Part shown: in pieces, positions 40,965-52,045 of the stretch | Layout: each line of letters opens with the position of its first letter | Position numbering within the stretch: position 1 is the stretch's first letter | Source: Roseovarius sp. | Lineage (GTDB): Bacteria > Pseudomonadota > Alphaproteobacteria > Rhodobacterales > Rhodobacteraceae | Assembly (NCBI RefSeq): GCF_027019125.1 | Contig: NZ_JALUXE010000002.1 | Location: 310,001-374,000, forward strand | Direction: 5' to 3' | DNA length: 64,000 nucleotides | Notes under the pieces: generated by a model | Database searches by the model: none | What the model was told of the DNA's origin: nothing | The model's input: the letters and a program-made list of their open reading frames with translations, nothing else | Position numbers and translations under genes: made by a program

Positions 40965-41261
40965 CTACTTTCCGCCGCTGGCCTCTGCCGCAATCTCTGC
41001 CACCAGGGGCGCGAAACGCGCAGGCGGCGCGGCTTGACCCGTCACCCATTGATAGAGATCCTGATCGTTCTCGCACAACAGCGCGTCGAACCCGTCCAAT
41101 GCGGCCTTGTCCATCACCTCGAGCCGCGCCTCGGCATAGCGGCTCAGGATGATGTCCATTTCCTTGATTCCCCGGCGCATCGCGCGCATGCGCAGGCGCT
41201 TGATCCGGTGGGCGTGCGGCTCATCGGTGCCGCCCGGGGCCTCGACGGGCGTGTCACTCAC
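40965..41261 (-). CDS. sdhE: Succinate dehydrogenase assembly factor SdhE
   Basis: A 98-residue protein with the SdhE/Sdh5 signature MRRGIKEMDIILSRYA (RGxxE motif) and LLCENDQDLYQWVTG, which help attach FAD to the succinate dehydrogenase flavoprotein. The likely start is GTG 41261, overlapping the stop of the upstream XRE gene by eight bases, so the two are coupled. The sdh operon is not in the window. Confidence 0.93.
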   Translation of the reverse strand: MSDTPVEAPGGTDEPHAHRIKRLRMRAMRRGIKEMDIILSRYAEARLEVMDKAALDGFDALLCENDQDLYQWVTGQAAPPARFAPLVAEIAAEASGGK

Positions 41262-41655
41262 CGGCTTCTTCCCGTAACTTGGCGCGCAGCGTCTTTTCCA
41301 GCCGTCCCAGACGGTCGGTCGCGCGGGTCATCTGGGCGCGGATGTCGCGGATTTCGGTCAGCATGTCGATCACGTCGCGCGACAGCTCGCCCATCTCGGG
41401 CGCGCCCGGCCCCTCGCCTTCACCCGACAACAGCCACAGCAACGAGACATTGAGCATCCCCGCCATCATCGACAACTTGTTGGCGCGCGGCTCTGACAGA
41501 TCGTTTTCCCAGGCCTTCAACGTCTTGAGCTTGACCCCCAACCGTTTCGCCAGATCGGCCTGGCTCATGCCTGCGCGCTCGCGCGCGCCTGTCACGCGGT
41601 CGCCAAAGGTGGTGGCATCGGGATCGAACCAGCCGTCGGTGCTGTCTGCGGTCAT
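41254..41655 (-). CDS. XRE-family helix-turn-helix regulator
   Basis: A 133-residue protein. The Cro/CI-type helix-turn-helix (GMSQADLAKRLGVKLKTLKAWENDLSEPRANKLSMMAG) occupies about 29-67, followed by LLWLLSGEGEG and a coiled-coil-like tail (95-133, MLTEIRDIRAQMTRATDRLGRLEKTL) probably for dimerisation. ATG 41655 is chosen within a longer open frame. It is coupled to sdhE by overlap. Its targets are unknown. Confidence 0.85.
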   Translation of the reverse strand: MTADSTDGWFDPDATTFGDRVTGARERAGMSQADLAKRLGVKLKTLKAWENDLSEPRANKLSMMAGMLNVSLLWLLSGEGEGPGAPEMGELSRDVIDMLTEIRDIRAQMTRATDRLGRLEKTLRAKLREEAGE

Positions 41656-41683
41656 CGTCTTCCTTTCCAGTGATCGGGCTTGA

Positions 41684-42943
<1,260 letters not shown>

Positions 42944-42951
42944 GGGGACGG

Positions 42952-43356
42952 ATGGCGGGCGATCTGCCGGATTATTACTTCAGGGTCCGTGAGAACGGGG
43001 CCTTCGTGTTTCGGGTCGATACCGAGAACCGGCAGCGCCGGATCGAAATGGACCAGATCGCCACCGTCAATATCCGCAAATCCGAAATCAAGCCGCATGG
43101 CGACCGCGCCCTGTCCGACGCCGACATTGCCGCCATCACCGCGTGGATGGAAGAACGGCTGAAGCTGGTCGAATACCGCGACATCGACGATATCCTGCGC
43201 GCGGTGGATTACCTCAACACCACAACCCATTGGGTGCAGTCCAAGGCGACCGACGACCAGCTCGAACAGGTGACGGATGCCCTGCTCTTGGCGATGCACG
43301 ACCTGCGCTCGGTCCTGGTGCGTAAAAAGGCGGACCGGCTGCTCAAGGGAGAGTGA
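42952..43356 (+). CDS. Conserved hypothetical cytosolic protein
   Basis: A 134-residue protein, not recognised. It starts MAGDLPDYYFRVRENGAFVFRVD (beta-rich), continues with IDDILRAVDYLNTTTHWVQSKATDD and ends as a Leu-rich helix (LLLAMHDLRSVLVRKKADRLLKGE). It has no signal, membrane span or metal motif. It follows the aminotransferase gene after eight bases and ends ahead of a strong terminator, so it is probably the second gene of that operon. Confidence 0.65.
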   Translation: MAGDLPDYYFRVRENGAFVFRVDTENRQRRIEMDQIATVNIRKSEIKPHGDRALSDADIAAITAWMEERLKLVEYRDIDDILRAVDYLNTTTHWVQSKATDDQLEQVTDALLLAMHDLRSVLVRKKADRLLKGE

Positions 43357-43426
43357 GGGGCCCGGAGGGGACATTTGCCCCGATCTCCAATGCGCGGAAT
43401 CAAGGCGCGGTACGCGCCGCCGCGCA

Positions 43427-43458
43427 GCGCCCGTCCGCCCCTCCGGGCGGGCGCTTTT
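43427..43458 (+). terminator. Intrinsic terminator
   Basis: GCGCCCGtCCGCCC / GGGCGGGCGC with a CTCC loop and TTTT. It ends the aminotransferase operon. Confidence 0.75.
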
Positions 43459-43595
43459 GCAAGGTCTCAACACACTGAAACGCAGAAGTATTTGGCAGGC
43501 ATAAAGTGCCAGCTGACCCCGTTACAGCGCCCACCCGGCGGACGGGCACCGCGCGGCTCTGTCGCTTGGGCCAAGATCAGCAACAGGCTCCACCC

Positions 43596-44549
43596 TCACC
43601 GCGAACAACTCGCCCCGCCCAGCACGCAGAACTTGGCGCAATGGGGGTGGTTCAGCGCTACATCGCGCTCGGCCTCGGCCAGTGTCTCGCCCAACTCGAA
43701 CTCGGGCGCATAGGGCAGCAGCGTGCAGGCCACCACCGCTGGCCGCGCCGCCCCCCTGCGCTTGACCACCATGCGCGACGAGGCGCACATGATGTCCTCG
43801 GGCCGCTTGTTCAGAATACCCCAACAGGCCGTGGTGATCTCGGGCACTTCGGCCCCCTCGTCCATCTCGGGGAATAGAACGGTCGCACCGGGATCATGCG
43901 CATCAATCTCGAACCCATGTTCCGCATAAAACGCGGCATAGCCCGCGCGCGACGCCGCCTCGCTCTCGCCCCAGACGGTGCGCCCGGCCACGGTCATGCG
44001 GATGCCATGATCCCGCAACCAACACATCCCCTCCACCGTCTTGGCAAAGGCCCCCGCGCCGCGCTCGACGTCATGCAGCGCCTCGGACCAGTGATCGACC
44101 GAGATCCGCAAGGTCAGCTTGTCGCCCCAGACCTTCACCAGTTCCAACAGCCCCTCCCGCATCGTCTTGCGCATCATCGGGCGCATGGCGTTGGTCAGGA
44201 TCAGCACCTCGTATCCCGCCTCAAGCGCCGCACGCGCCATGCCGATCATCTCGGGGTTCATGAAGGGTTCGCCGCCGGTAAAGGCGATCTCGCGCAGCGG
44301 CCACCCCCGCTCCCGCACCTGATCCAGATAGTCACGCACCTCTGATTCGGTGATGTAGACCAGCGCGTCATTGCTGGGCGAGCTGAGAATATAGCAATTG
44401 CGGCATTCGATATTGCACAGCGTGCCGGTGTTGAACCACAGCGTTTCAGGATGGCTCAGCGGCACCGAGGCACGCAACTCGCCCTTGGCGGTGCGCGCGG
44501 GGTCCTGAAACTTGCCCTGATTGGCCGGGCCGGTGACGGTATCTTTCAT
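43596..44549 (-). CDS. Radical SAM protein of unknown substrate
   Basis: About 317 residues. The radical SAM cluster motif CNIECRNCY is at about 45-53, followed by FTGGEPFMNPEMIGMA (SAM-binding GGE). The C-terminal region has further cysteines (TTACWG, IMCASS, VACTLLP, CAKFCVLGGASC) that could hold an extra Fe-S cluster, as in SPASM-like proteins. The start is ATG 44549 (AGGTGG eight bases upstream) or ATG 44561. It is divergent from zwf and has no other biosynthetic neighbour. The substrate cannot be named. Confidence 0.85.
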   Translation of the reverse strand: MKDTVTGPANQGKFQDPARTAKGELRASVPLSHPETLWFNTGTLCNIECRNCYILSSPSNDALVYITESEVRDYLDQVRERGWPLREIAFTGGEPFMNPEMIGMARAALEAGYEVLILTNAMRPMMRKTMREGLLELVKVWGDKLTLRISVDHWSEALHDVERGAGAFAKTVEGMCWLRDHGIRMTVAGRTVWGESEAASRAGYAAFYAEHGFEIDAHDPGATVLFPEMDEGAEVPEITTACWGILNKRPEDIMCASSRMVVKRRGAARPAVVACTLLPYAPEFELGETLAEAERDVALNHPHCAKFCVLGGASCSR

Positions 44550-44709
44550 AAGGTCATCCACCTTGCTGTTTTTCTTTTCTCACCTAACGCTCGCGATCTG
44601 GCAAGAGAAGCGTTCTGACGCCATTGTGAAGACGCCCCAACATGTTAGAGTTGCAGGGGCAAGGGTTGCGCCGGAAAAACAGGCGATTGACGAGCAAAGG
44701 AGACAGGCC

Positions 44710-46164
44710 ATGGCCTCTCGGGTGATCCCGGTCGATCCCTTCGATCTGGTGATATTTGGCGGCACCGGCGATCTGGCGCGGCGCAAGATACTGCCGGCCC
44801 TCTTTCGGCGCTTTGTCGCCGGTCAGATCGAAGGCGATGTGCGCCTGATCGGGGCCGCGCGCAGCGATATGGACGCCGATGGCTATCGCGCCATGGCGCG
44901 CGCCGCCATCACCGAATTCGGCGGCGAGGAATCGGCCCGCAAGAAAGACCTCAACGCCTTTCTCGGCCTGCTCGATTTCGTCACGCTCGACGCGCGCGGC
45001 ACCGAAGGCTGGGAGCCTCTGGCCGCTCTCATGCGCCCCGACCGCATCCGCGCCTTCTACTTCTCGGTGGCACCCGCGCTCTTTGGTGATCTGGCCAAAC
45101 GCCTGCACAAACACGGCATGGCCGACGATCTCAGCCGCATCGTGGTGGAAAAGCCGTTTGGCCGCGATCTGGGCACCGCGCGCGACCTCAACAGCACCCT
45201 GGCGCGGCACTTTACCGAGGGCCAGATTTACCGGATCGACCATTATCTCGGCAAGGAGACGGTTCAGAACCTGATGGCGATCCGCTTTGGCAACGTCCTC
45301 TTCGAACCGCTCTGGAACAGCCAATATGTCGATCACATCCAGATCACCGTGGCGGAATCCGTGGGCGTGGGCGGGCGCGGCGATTACTATGACAAATCCG
45401 GTGCCATGCGCGACATGGTGCAAAACCACATGATGCAGCTCTTGTGCCTCATCGCGATGGAACCTCCCGCCAAATTCGAACCCGATGCCGTGCGCGACGA
45501 GAAACTCAAGGTCATCCGCGCGCTCGATCCGGTGGCGCGGGGCAATGTCGTGCGCGGGCAGTATGAGGGCGACGGCACCCAACCCGGCTATCGCAATCAG
45601 GTGGGCAACCGCGACAGCACGACCGAGAGCTTCGTGGCCCTGAAGGCGCATATTTCCAACTGGCGCTGGGCGGGCACGCCGTTTTACCTGCGCACCGGCA
45701 AACGCCTGCGCGACCGTGCGAGCGAAATCGCCGTGGTGTTCAAGGATGCGCCCCATTCGATCTTTGGCGCCGATGCCGGGCGGCACCGCAATATCCTCAC
45801 CATTCGCCTGCAACCCAACGAGGGGATCGAACTGGGCGTCACGATCAAGGAACCGGGGCCGGGCGGCATGCGCCTCATTGACGTGCCCCTCGACATGACC
45901 TTCGCCGAGGCACTGGGGCCGGAAGAGGCGGATTTTCCCGATGCCTACGAGCGGCTCATCATGGATGTGATCCGCGGCAACCAGACCCTGTTCATGCGCG
46001 GCGACGAGGTCGAAGCGGCCTGGGCCTGGACGGATCCCATCATCGCCGATTGGGAGGACGAGGGCGCAGCCCCCCTGCCTTATGCCACGGGTTCTGCGGG
46101 GCCGGATGACGCGCTGATGCTCATGCACCGTGATGGACGCCGCTGGCGGGAGATACGACCATGA
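44710..46164 (+). CDS. zwf: Glucose-6-phosphate 1-dehydrogenase
   Basis: A 484-residue enzyme that oxidises glucose-6-phosphate, feeding the Entner-Doudoroff and pentose-phosphate routes. The nucleotide-binding FGGTGDLARRK (about 15-25) and the substrate/catalytic RIDHYLGKE (about 175-183) are intact. AAAGGAG seven bases before ATG 44710 sets the start. The stop overlaps pgl (ATGA). It is the first gene of a zwf-pgl-pgi operon. Confidence 0.97.
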   Translation: MASRVIPVDPFDLVIFGGTGDLARRKILPALFRRFVAGQIEGDVRLIGAARSDMDADGYRAMARAAITEFGGEESARKKDLNAFLGLLDFVTLDARGTEGWEPLAALMRPDRIRAFYFSVAPALFGDLAKRLHKHGMADDLSRIVVEKPFGRDLGTARDLNSTLARHFTEGQIYRIDHYLGKETVQNLMAIRFGNVLFEPLWNSQYVDHIQITVAESVGVGGRGDYYDKSGAMRDMVQNHMMQLLCLIAMEPPAKFEPDAVRDEKLKVIRALDPVARGNVVRGQYEGDGTQPGYRNQVGNRDSTTESFVALKAHISNWRWAGTPFYLRTGKRLRDRASEIAVVFKDAPHSIFGADAGRHRNILTIRLQPNEGIELGVTIKEPGPGGMRLIDVPLDMTFAEALGPEEADFPDAYERLIMDVIRGNQTLFMRGDEVEAAWAWTDPIIADWEDEGAAPLPYATGSAGPDDALMLMHRDGRRWREIRP

Positions 46165-46832
46165 CCTTTGTGGATTACGCAGACGACGAAATGCTCGCGA
46201 TGGGGCTTGTCGATGTTCTCTCGTCAGACCTGCGCAACGCCCTGCGCAGCCGCGACCGCGTGCTCTTCGTCGTGCCGGGCGGCACCACGCCTGGGCCGAT
46301 CTTCGACGGGCTCTGCGGCCTCGATCTCGACTGGCACCGGGTTGACATCCTGCTTTCGGATGAACGCTGGCGCCCCGAGGTGCATCTGCGCTCCAACACC
46401 CGCCTCCTGCGCGAGCGCCTCTTGCGCGACCGCGCGGCGGCGGCGCGCTACCTGCCACTCTACGCCAAATCCCCGGAACCCGAGGCCGTGCTGGCCGAGT
46501 TGGAAACCAACATCGCCCCCGCCCTGCCGATTGATGTCTGCCTTCTGGGCATGGGGGCAGACATGCACACCGCCTCGCTCTTTCCCGGCGCGGATCGCCT
46601 GACAGACGCCTTGGCCGAGGATGCGCCGATCCTCGTGCCGATGCGTGCCCCGGGGCTGGAAGAGCCGCGCGTCACGCTCTCGGCGCGGCTGCTGGATGGT
46701 GCGCTGTGCAAGCATATCGTCATCACCGGCGCGCAAAAACGGGCGGCGTTGGAACGCGCCCAGCATATGCGCCCCCTTGAGGCCCCGATTGCCGCCGTGC
46801 TAGCGGGAGCCACAGTGCATTGGTGCCCCTAA
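46161..46832 (+). CDS. pgl: 6-phosphogluconolactonase
   Basis: A 223-residue protein of the glucosamine-isomerase-like fold. The phosphate-binding VVPGGTTPGPIFD lies near 38-50, LLSDERWRP near 64-72, and LLGMGADMHTASLFPG (with the catalytic His) near 128-143. It hydrolyses the lactone formed by Zwf. The start overlaps the zwf stop by four bases. Confidence 0.95.
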   Translation: MTFVDYADDEMLAMGLVDVLSSDLRNALRSRDRVLFVVPGGTTPGPIFDGLCGLDLDWHRVDILLSDERWRPEVHLRSNTRLLRERLLRDRAAAARYLPLYAKSPEPEAVLAELETNIAPALPIDVCLLGMGADMHTASLFPGADRLTDALAEDAPILVPMRAPGLEEPRVTLSARLLDGALCKHIVITGAQKRAALERAQHMRPLEAPIAAVLAGATVHWCP

Positions 46833-46844
46833 GAGGATTTGAGA

Positions 46845-48425
46845 ATGTGGTCAGCGGTTGAAGAGAGCGCCCGAGCGGCGCGCGACATCGACATCACAGG
46901 GTTGTTCAGCGATCCCACACGCGCCACGGCCTTTTCGACCCGCTTCGACGGCATGCTCTTTGACTATTCCAAGACCGCCCTGACCGCGCCCGCGCGTGCG
47001 GCACTCCTGGAACTTGCCGAGACCGCAGGCGTCGCCCCCCGCCGCGCCGCGATGTTCGCAGGCGAAGCCATCAACGAGACCGAGGATCGCCCGGTGCTGC
47101 ACACGGCCCTGCGCAACCTCTCGGGCGGCCCGGTCCGGGTCGCAGGCCAGGACATCATGCCCGAGATCACCGAAACCCGCAGCCGCATGGCCCGCTTTGC
47201 CGACAGCATCCGGCGCGGTCCCATCACCGATGTGGTCAACATCGGCATCGGCGGCTCGCATCTTGGCCCGGAAATGGCGGTACGCGCGCTACGCCCCTAT
47301 CACGACGGTCCGCGCTGCCATTTCGTCTCGAACGTGGACGGCGCCGACATCTCTGACACGCTGGCGGGGCTGAACCCGGCCACCACCCTTGTGATCGTCG
47401 CGTCCAAGACCTTCACCACCATCGAGACCATGACGAATGCCGCCACGGCACAGGCCTGGATGACCCACGCCGGGGTCAATCCGGGGCCGCAATTCGCCGC
47501 CGTGTCCTCTGCCGCGGGCAAAGCTGCGGATTGGGGCATCGACGCGTCCCGCGTCTTTGGCTTTGGCGATTACATCGGCGGGCGCTATTCCGTCTGGGGG
47601 CCCATCGGCCTGCCGCTGATGATCGCCATCGGGCCCGAGCGGTTCGAGGAGTTCCTGCGCGGGGCCGAAGCGATGGACCAGCATTTCCAGACCGCTGAGC
47701 CACTCGACAACATGCCGCTCCTGCTTGGCCTCATCGGCATCTGGCACCATCAGGGCATGGGCCACGGCACCCGCGCCGTGCTGCCCTATGACCAGCGTCT
47801 CGCGCGCCTGCCCGCCTATCTGCAACAGCTCGAAATGGAATCGAACGGCAAACGTGTCAGCATGTCCGGCGCCGCGCTCGGCCGCCCCTCCGGTCCCGTC
47901 GTCTGGGGCGAGCCGGGAACCAACGGCCAACACGCCTTTTACCAGTTGATCCATCAGGGCACCGCCGTGATCCCCTGCGAATTCCTCGTGGCCGCAACCG
48001 GGCACGAACCGGAACTTGCACATCATCACCGCCTGCTGGTGGCCAATTGCCTGGCGCAATCCAAGGCGCTCTTGCGCGGCCGTTCGCTGGACGAAGCGCG
48101 CGCGCTGATGCGCGACGCAGGCTACACCGGCCCCGAGCTTGAGCGGCAGGCGGCCCACCGGGTCTTTCCCGGCAACCGCCCCTCGACAACGCTGATCTAT
48201 GACCGGCTCACCCCGCGCCGACTGGGCCAGATCATCGCCCTCTATGAACATCGCGTGTTCGTCGAAGGCGTGATCCTCGGGATCAACTCCTTCGATCAAT
48301 GGGGGGTGGAACTGGGCAAGGTGCTGGCGGTTGATGTCGATGCCATGCTGACCGGCGACGCCACCCTCACCCGCGACGGATCAACCGCCGCCCTCGTGGC
48401 CTTTGCCCGCGCAGCCGGGGTCTGA
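46845..48425 (+). CDS. pgi: Glucose-6-phosphate isomerase
   Basis: A 526-residue isomerase linking fructose- and glucose-6-phosphate. The signatures [41 protein letters not shown] and [10 protein letters not shown] are all present. ATG 46845 is chosen with AAGAGGA upstream; a TTG two codons earlier is less likely. With zwf and pgl it channels fructose-6-phosphate into Entner-Doudoroff-type catabolism; edd and eda are not in the window. Confidence 0.97.
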   Translation: MWSAVEESARAARDIDITGLFSDPTRATAFSTRFDGMLFDYSKTALTAPARAALLELAETAGVAPRRAAMFAGEAINETEDRPVLHTALRNLSGGPVRVAGQDIMPEITETRSRMARFADSIRRGPITDVVNIGIGGSHLGPEMAVRALRPYHDGPRCHFVSNVDGADISDTLAGLNPATTLVIVASKTFTTIETMTNAATAQAWMTHAGVNPGPQFAAVSSAAGKAADWGIDASRVFGFGDYIGGRYSVWGPIGLPLMIAIGPERFEEFLRGAEAMDQHFQTAEPLDNMPLLLGLIGIWHHQGMGHGTRAVLPYDQRLARLPAYLQQLEMESNGKRVSMSGAALGRPSGPVVWGEPGTNGQHAFYQLIHQGTAVIPCEFLVAATGHEPELAHHHRLLVANCLAQSKALLRGRSLDEARALMRDAGYTGPELERQAAHRVFPGNRPSTTLIYDRLTPRRLGQIIALYEHRVFVEGVILGINSFDQWGVELGKVLAVDVDAMLTGDATLTRDGSTAALVAFARAAGV

Positions 48426-48539
48426 CGCAAGAACAACACCCGAGGCGCATTCCGCACGAACTTGACCTCGCTCAAAGCCCGTCACAAAAAGTTCAAATAT
48501 CATTTCCGGAGTGATCAATAGACCAGCCCGGAGTGCCGT

Positions 48540-49526
48540 ATGAGCGAATCCCCTCTCTCCCCCCTTCCCACATCCGGAACTCCGGTGATGACCGATACCC
48601 CGCCTGACCTGCCGGTCGACGGTGCAGCCCCCGCGCCCCCGGTTGGGTCATCCGCGTCCGCACCCGCCCAGACCGATCCCAACTCGCTGCGTCACGCCTT
48701 TGAGAATGGCGATTACCCTTACGAAACCCGCATGGGCCGCCGCAGCTACGAGACGCAGAAGGCGCATCTTCAGGCCGAATTGCTCAAGGTGCAGCTTTGG
48801 GCGCAAGAGACCGGACAGAAATTCGTGCTGATCTTCGAGGGACGCGATGCGGCCGGCAAGGGCGGCACGATCAAACGCTTCACCGAACATCTGAACCCTC
48901 GCACCGCGCGGGTCGTGGCGCTCAACAAACCCACCGACCAGGAACGCGGCCAGTGGTATTTTCAACGCTATGTCCAACACCTGCCCACCTCGGGGGAAAT
49001 GGTGCTCTATGACCGCTCGTGGTATAATCGCGCGGGCGTCGAGCGGGTGATGGGCTTCTGCGAGCCGCATGAATATCTCGAATTCATGCGCGAGACGCCG
49101 GAACTGGAGCGGATGCTCGTGCGCTCGGGTATCAGGCTCTACAAATACTGGTTCTCCGTCACCCAAGGCGAACAGCGCGCCCGCTTTGCCAGCCGCGAAA
49201 CCGATCCTCTCAAGCAATGGAAACTCAGCCCCATCGACAAGGCCAGCCTTGATAAATGGGACGATTACACCGAGGCGAAAGAGGCCATGTTCTTTTATAC
49301 CGACACGGCCGACGCGCCCTGGACCGTGGTCAAATCCGATGACAAGAAACGCGCGCGCCTCAACTGCATGCGGCATTTTCTCAACTCGCTCGACTACCCC
49401 GGCAAGGATCGCCATATCGCCCATGCACCCGATCCGCTGATCGTCTCGACCGCGCAGCATGTGCTGCACAAGACCGACCATATTCTGGGCAAATCCCTGC
49501 ATCCCGAGGACCGCAAGACCCGCTAG
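48540..49526 (+). CDS. ppk2: Polyphosphate kinase 2 (second copy)
   Basis: A 328-residue PPK2 with Walker [10 protein letters not shown] (about 101-109), YDRSWYNRA lid motif (about 157-165) and QWKLSPIDKASLDKW. An N-terminal Pro/Ala-rich extension (about 48 residues) is absent from the copy at 15.2 kb. The core resembles that copy, so they are paralogues. It stands alone behind its own upstream gap. Nucleotide preference is not decidable from sequence. Confidence 0.93.
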   Translation: MSESPLSPLPTSGTPVMTDTPPDLPVDGAAPAPPVGSSASAPAQTDPNSLRHAFENGDYPYETRMGRRSYETQKAHLQAELLKVQLWAQETGQKFVLIFEGRDAAGKGGTIKRFTEHLNPRTARVVALNKPTDQERGQWYFQRYVQHLPTSGEMVLYDRSWYNRAGVERVMGFCEPHEYLEFMRETPELERMLVRSGIRLYKYWFSVTQGEQRARFASRETDPLKQWKLSPIDKASLDKWDDYTEAKEAMFFYTDTADAPWTVVKSDDKKRARLNCMRHFLNSLDYPGKDRHIAHAPDPLIVSTAQHVLHKTDHILGKSLHPEDRKTR

Positions 49527-49626
49527 GGCCCGTATACGCGCCCCTTGACGCGGTGCCCCGGTCTGGGCCAAGAACCCGCAGGCGCGGCCAGCAGGTCGGC
49601 CTGCGGCGTCAGACAGGGGGCAATCC

Positions 49627-50385
49627 GTGATACTCAAGGCACTCGACTCGCTCGGCGGGCTTCTTTTCGGACGCGAAAAATATCGGCGCGGTCACTACAA
49701 GCTGGCCAAGCGTCTGGCCTCGCGGCAGCGCTACGAGGTGTACAAGCCGCACCTGATCTGGCTCACCGACCCCGAGTTTCTCGCCGCCCGTGACATGGTC
49801 GAGGCGCGCGGCATCGAAGGCAGCCCCTATGACCGCTGCTTCACGCTGATGACCTCCGCCCGCATGGTGCGCAACATTCCAGGCAATTTCGCCGAATGTG
49901 GTGTGCGTTACGGCAAATCCTCGGTTTTCCTGCTGACCGGCGCGGGCGCGCAGAGCACCAAGCGCCTGCATATCTTCGATTCCTTTCAGGGTCTGTCGGA
50001 ACCCAGCGACGCCGATGTGCAATCGGGTGGCAAATCCGAATGGTCCAAGGGCGATCTGGCTGTTCCCCAGGACATCGTGCGCCAGAATCTCAGTGCCTTC
50101 GGCGACCGGGTCGACTTGCACAAGGGCTGGATTCCCGACCGCTTCCCCGATGTCGCGGATCAGGAATTCTCGCTCGTCCATGTCGATGTGGACCTTTACG
50201 AACCGACGCTGGCCTCGGTCGAATTCTTCTATCCTCGGGTCAAACCGGGCGGTGTCATGATCTGCGACGATTACGGCTCTGGCGATTGCCCCGGCGCGAA
50301 AAAGGCGATCGACGAATTTTTCGCCGACAAGCCCGAGAATGTCCTCTCGCTGACCAGCGGGCAATCCATCGTGATCAAGGCCTGA
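49627..50385 (+). CDS. TylF/MycF-type O-methyltransferase family protein
   Basis: A 252-residue SAM-binding protein. FAECGVRYGKSSVFLL (about 91-106) is the glycine-rich SAM site; the metal/substrate part includes HIFDSFQGLSEPSD, VHVDVDLYEPTLASVEFFYPRVKPGGVMICDDYG. This layout is that of TylF/macrocin-O-methyltransferase-like enzymes, which act on sugars in antibiotics or polysaccharides. The GTG start is preceded by a G-rich site. No sugar or antibiotic genes are adjacent, so the acceptor is unknown. Confidence 0.85.
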   Translation: MILKALDSLGGLLFGREKYRRGHYKLAKRLASRQRYEVYKPHLIWLTDPEFLAARDMVEARGIEGSPYDRCFTLMTSARMVRNIPGNFAECGVRYGKSSVFLLTGAGAQSTKRLHIFDSFQGLSEPSDADVQSGGKSEWSKGDLAVPQDIVRQNLSAFGDRVDLHKGWIPDRFPDVADQEFSLVHVDVDLYEPTLASVEFFYPRVKPGGVMICDDYGSGDCPGAKKAIDEFFADKPENVLSLTSGQSIVIKA

Positions 50386-50463
50386 GCGAGCTTTCGCGCG
50401 GGCGCGCGCGCCCACGTCAAACGCGCCTTGCGGCGCGCGGTCCCTGCGCCTAAGTCTGACGGC

Positions 50464-51108
50464 ATGAAGCCGCTCATTCCCATGGCCCTTGCCACCGCCC
50501 TCTGCCTGCCCGCCGCCCCCATGGGCGCGCATCCGCATGTCTTTGTCGATGTCGCCCTGCGCTTCACCGCCGACGCCCAAGGGCACCTGACCGAGGTCGA
50601 GGTGACATGGAGCTATGACGATTTCTTTTCCCTTCTGATCCTCACCGACATGGGCCTTGATCCCGATGGCGACGGCACGCTGACCGAGGCGGAACTGGAC
50701 AAGCTCAAGGGCTTTGATCTGGTCGAATGGCCCGAGGGGTTCGAGGGCGATCTCTACATGTATCAGGGCGAGACCAAGATTGCTCTGGATCACCCCATTC
50801 CGACCGGCATTGCCCTTACGAATGGCCGCATCATCGCCACCCACACCCGCAGCTTTGGGCCTGTCAAGGCCGAGGGACTGCGCATCGAGGCCTACGATCC
50901 CACCTATTACGTGGCCCATAGCCTTGCCGGTCCGATCACCCTGCCCAAGGGCTGCGTCTACACGATCACCGAACCCGACCTTGACGAAAGTCAGGAGCAG
51001 TTCCGCCAGATGCTCAGCGAGTTGACCGCCGAGGACCAATATACCGGCGTCGAAATCGGCAATCTTTTCTCCGAGAGCCTTTCGGTCACATGCGCCGCCC
51101 CATCCTGA
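50464..51108 (+). CDS. DUF1007 periplasmic protein with an EF-hand-like loop
   Basis: A 214-residue exported protein. A signal peptide ends near PMGA, leaving the mature start HPHVFVDV, a potential metal-binding N-terminus typical of DUF1007. [13 protein letters not shown] (about 63-75) fits an EF-hand calcium loop. The end overlaps the NicO-type permease by 19 bases, so it is probably an accessory of metal transport. The metal is not certain. Confidence 0.83.
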   Translation: MKPLIPMALATALCLPAAPMGAHPHVFVDVALRFTADAQGHLTEVEVTWSYDDFFSLLILTDMGLDPDGDGTLTEAELDKLKGFDLVEWPEGFEGDLYMYQGETKIALDHPIPTGIALTNGRIIATHTRSFGPVKAEGLRIEAYDPTYYVAHSLAGPITLPKGCVYTITEPDLDESQEQFRQMLSELTAEDQYTGVEIGNLFSESLSVTCAAPS

Positions 51109-51992
51109 GCCTCGCGGCCCTTGCCCTTGCCGCTCTTGTGATCTGGCTTTGGGGTTTTGGCGGGGCCGCGCAGGTATCCGCCTGGGCGCGCGCCGGACAG
51201 GCTGAAACACAACAGGCCATGGCCCGCCTCCTGCGCGCCCTGCGTGCGGGCGAACCCGGGGCCTTGGCCGGGCTGATGGGCCTCTGCTTTGCCTATGGCT
51301 TCTTTCACGCGGCGGGGCCGGGGCATGGCAAACTCCTGATCGGTGGCTACGGCATGGCCGCACGCGTGAGCGCGCTGCGCCTGTCCCTTTTGGCGCTGGC
51401 CTCCAGCTTTGCGCAGGCGGCGGCGGCGGTGCTGCTGGTCTATGCCGGCATCTTCGTGTTTGACCTCACCCGCCAGCACATGACCGATCTGGCCGAGGAC
51501 ATCATGGCCCCCGCGAGTTTCGCCGCCATCGCGCTCGTGGGGCTCTGGCTGGCAATACGCGGCCTGCGCCGCTGGCGGCAGAACCGCCCCGTCCCGCCCC
51601 CTCATCATCACCATCACCACCACGACCACGACGCCCCCTGCGCCTCTTGCGGTCACAAACACGGGCCAACCCTGGCCGAGGCCGAGGCTGTCACCACCTG
51701 GCGTGATGCCGCTGCCCTGATCGGGGCCGTGGCCATCCGGCCTTGCACCGGCGCGCTCTTTCTTTTGATCCTCACATGGCGCATGGGGCTGGATCTGGCA
51801 GGCATCCTTGGGGCCTTCGCCATGGGCCTTGGCACGGCCAGCGTCACCCTTGCCGTGGCACTTGCCTCCGTCACCCTGCGCGAGGGCGCGCTGGCGCGCC
51901 TCGCCACAGGCGACACCGCCCGCGCCCTGCCCCTTTTCGAAATCGCGGCGGGCGTGATCATTGCGGCACTCTCGCGACACATCTCATGCTGA
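51090..51992 (+). CDS. Nickel/cobalt transporter, NicO/RcnA type
   Basis: A 300-residue membrane protein with about six hydrophobic spans. The metal motif is [19 protein letters not shown] (about 70-88). A His-rich cytosolic or periplasmic loop (seven consecutive His, then HDHD and CASCGHKHG, about 171-190) separates the halves. [15 protein letters not shown] is the second conserved region. RcnA-like proteins export Ni/Co, while other members import. Coupling to DUF1007 is the usual arrangement, but transport direction is not decided here. Confidence 0.88.
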   Translation: MRRPILSLAALALAALVIWLWGFGGAAQVSAWARAGQAETQQAMARLLRALRAGEPGALAGLMGLCFAYGFFHAAGPGHGKLLIGGYGMAARVSALRLSLLALASSFAQAAAAVLLVYAGIFVFDLTRQHMTDLAEDIMAPASFAAIALVGLWLAIRGLRRWRQNRPVPPPHHHHHHHDHDAPCASCGHKHGPTLAEAEAVTTWRDAAALIGAVAIRPCTGALFLLILTWRMGLDLAGILGAFAMGLGTASVTLAVALASVTLREGALARLATGDTARALPLFEIAAGVIIAALSRHISC

Positions 51993-52045
51993 GCGCGCTC
52001 TGACGAGGGTTGCGCCCCACGCGCCCCCCGTCTAACCCCGATCCC

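Noticed and set aside
44584-46458. 624-residue minus-strand frame
   Set aside because: Antisense to zwf and pgl; no recognisable motif.
50392-50440. Alternating CG tract as a functional element
   Set aside because: Short, and in line with the high GC of the region; nothing beyond composition supports it.
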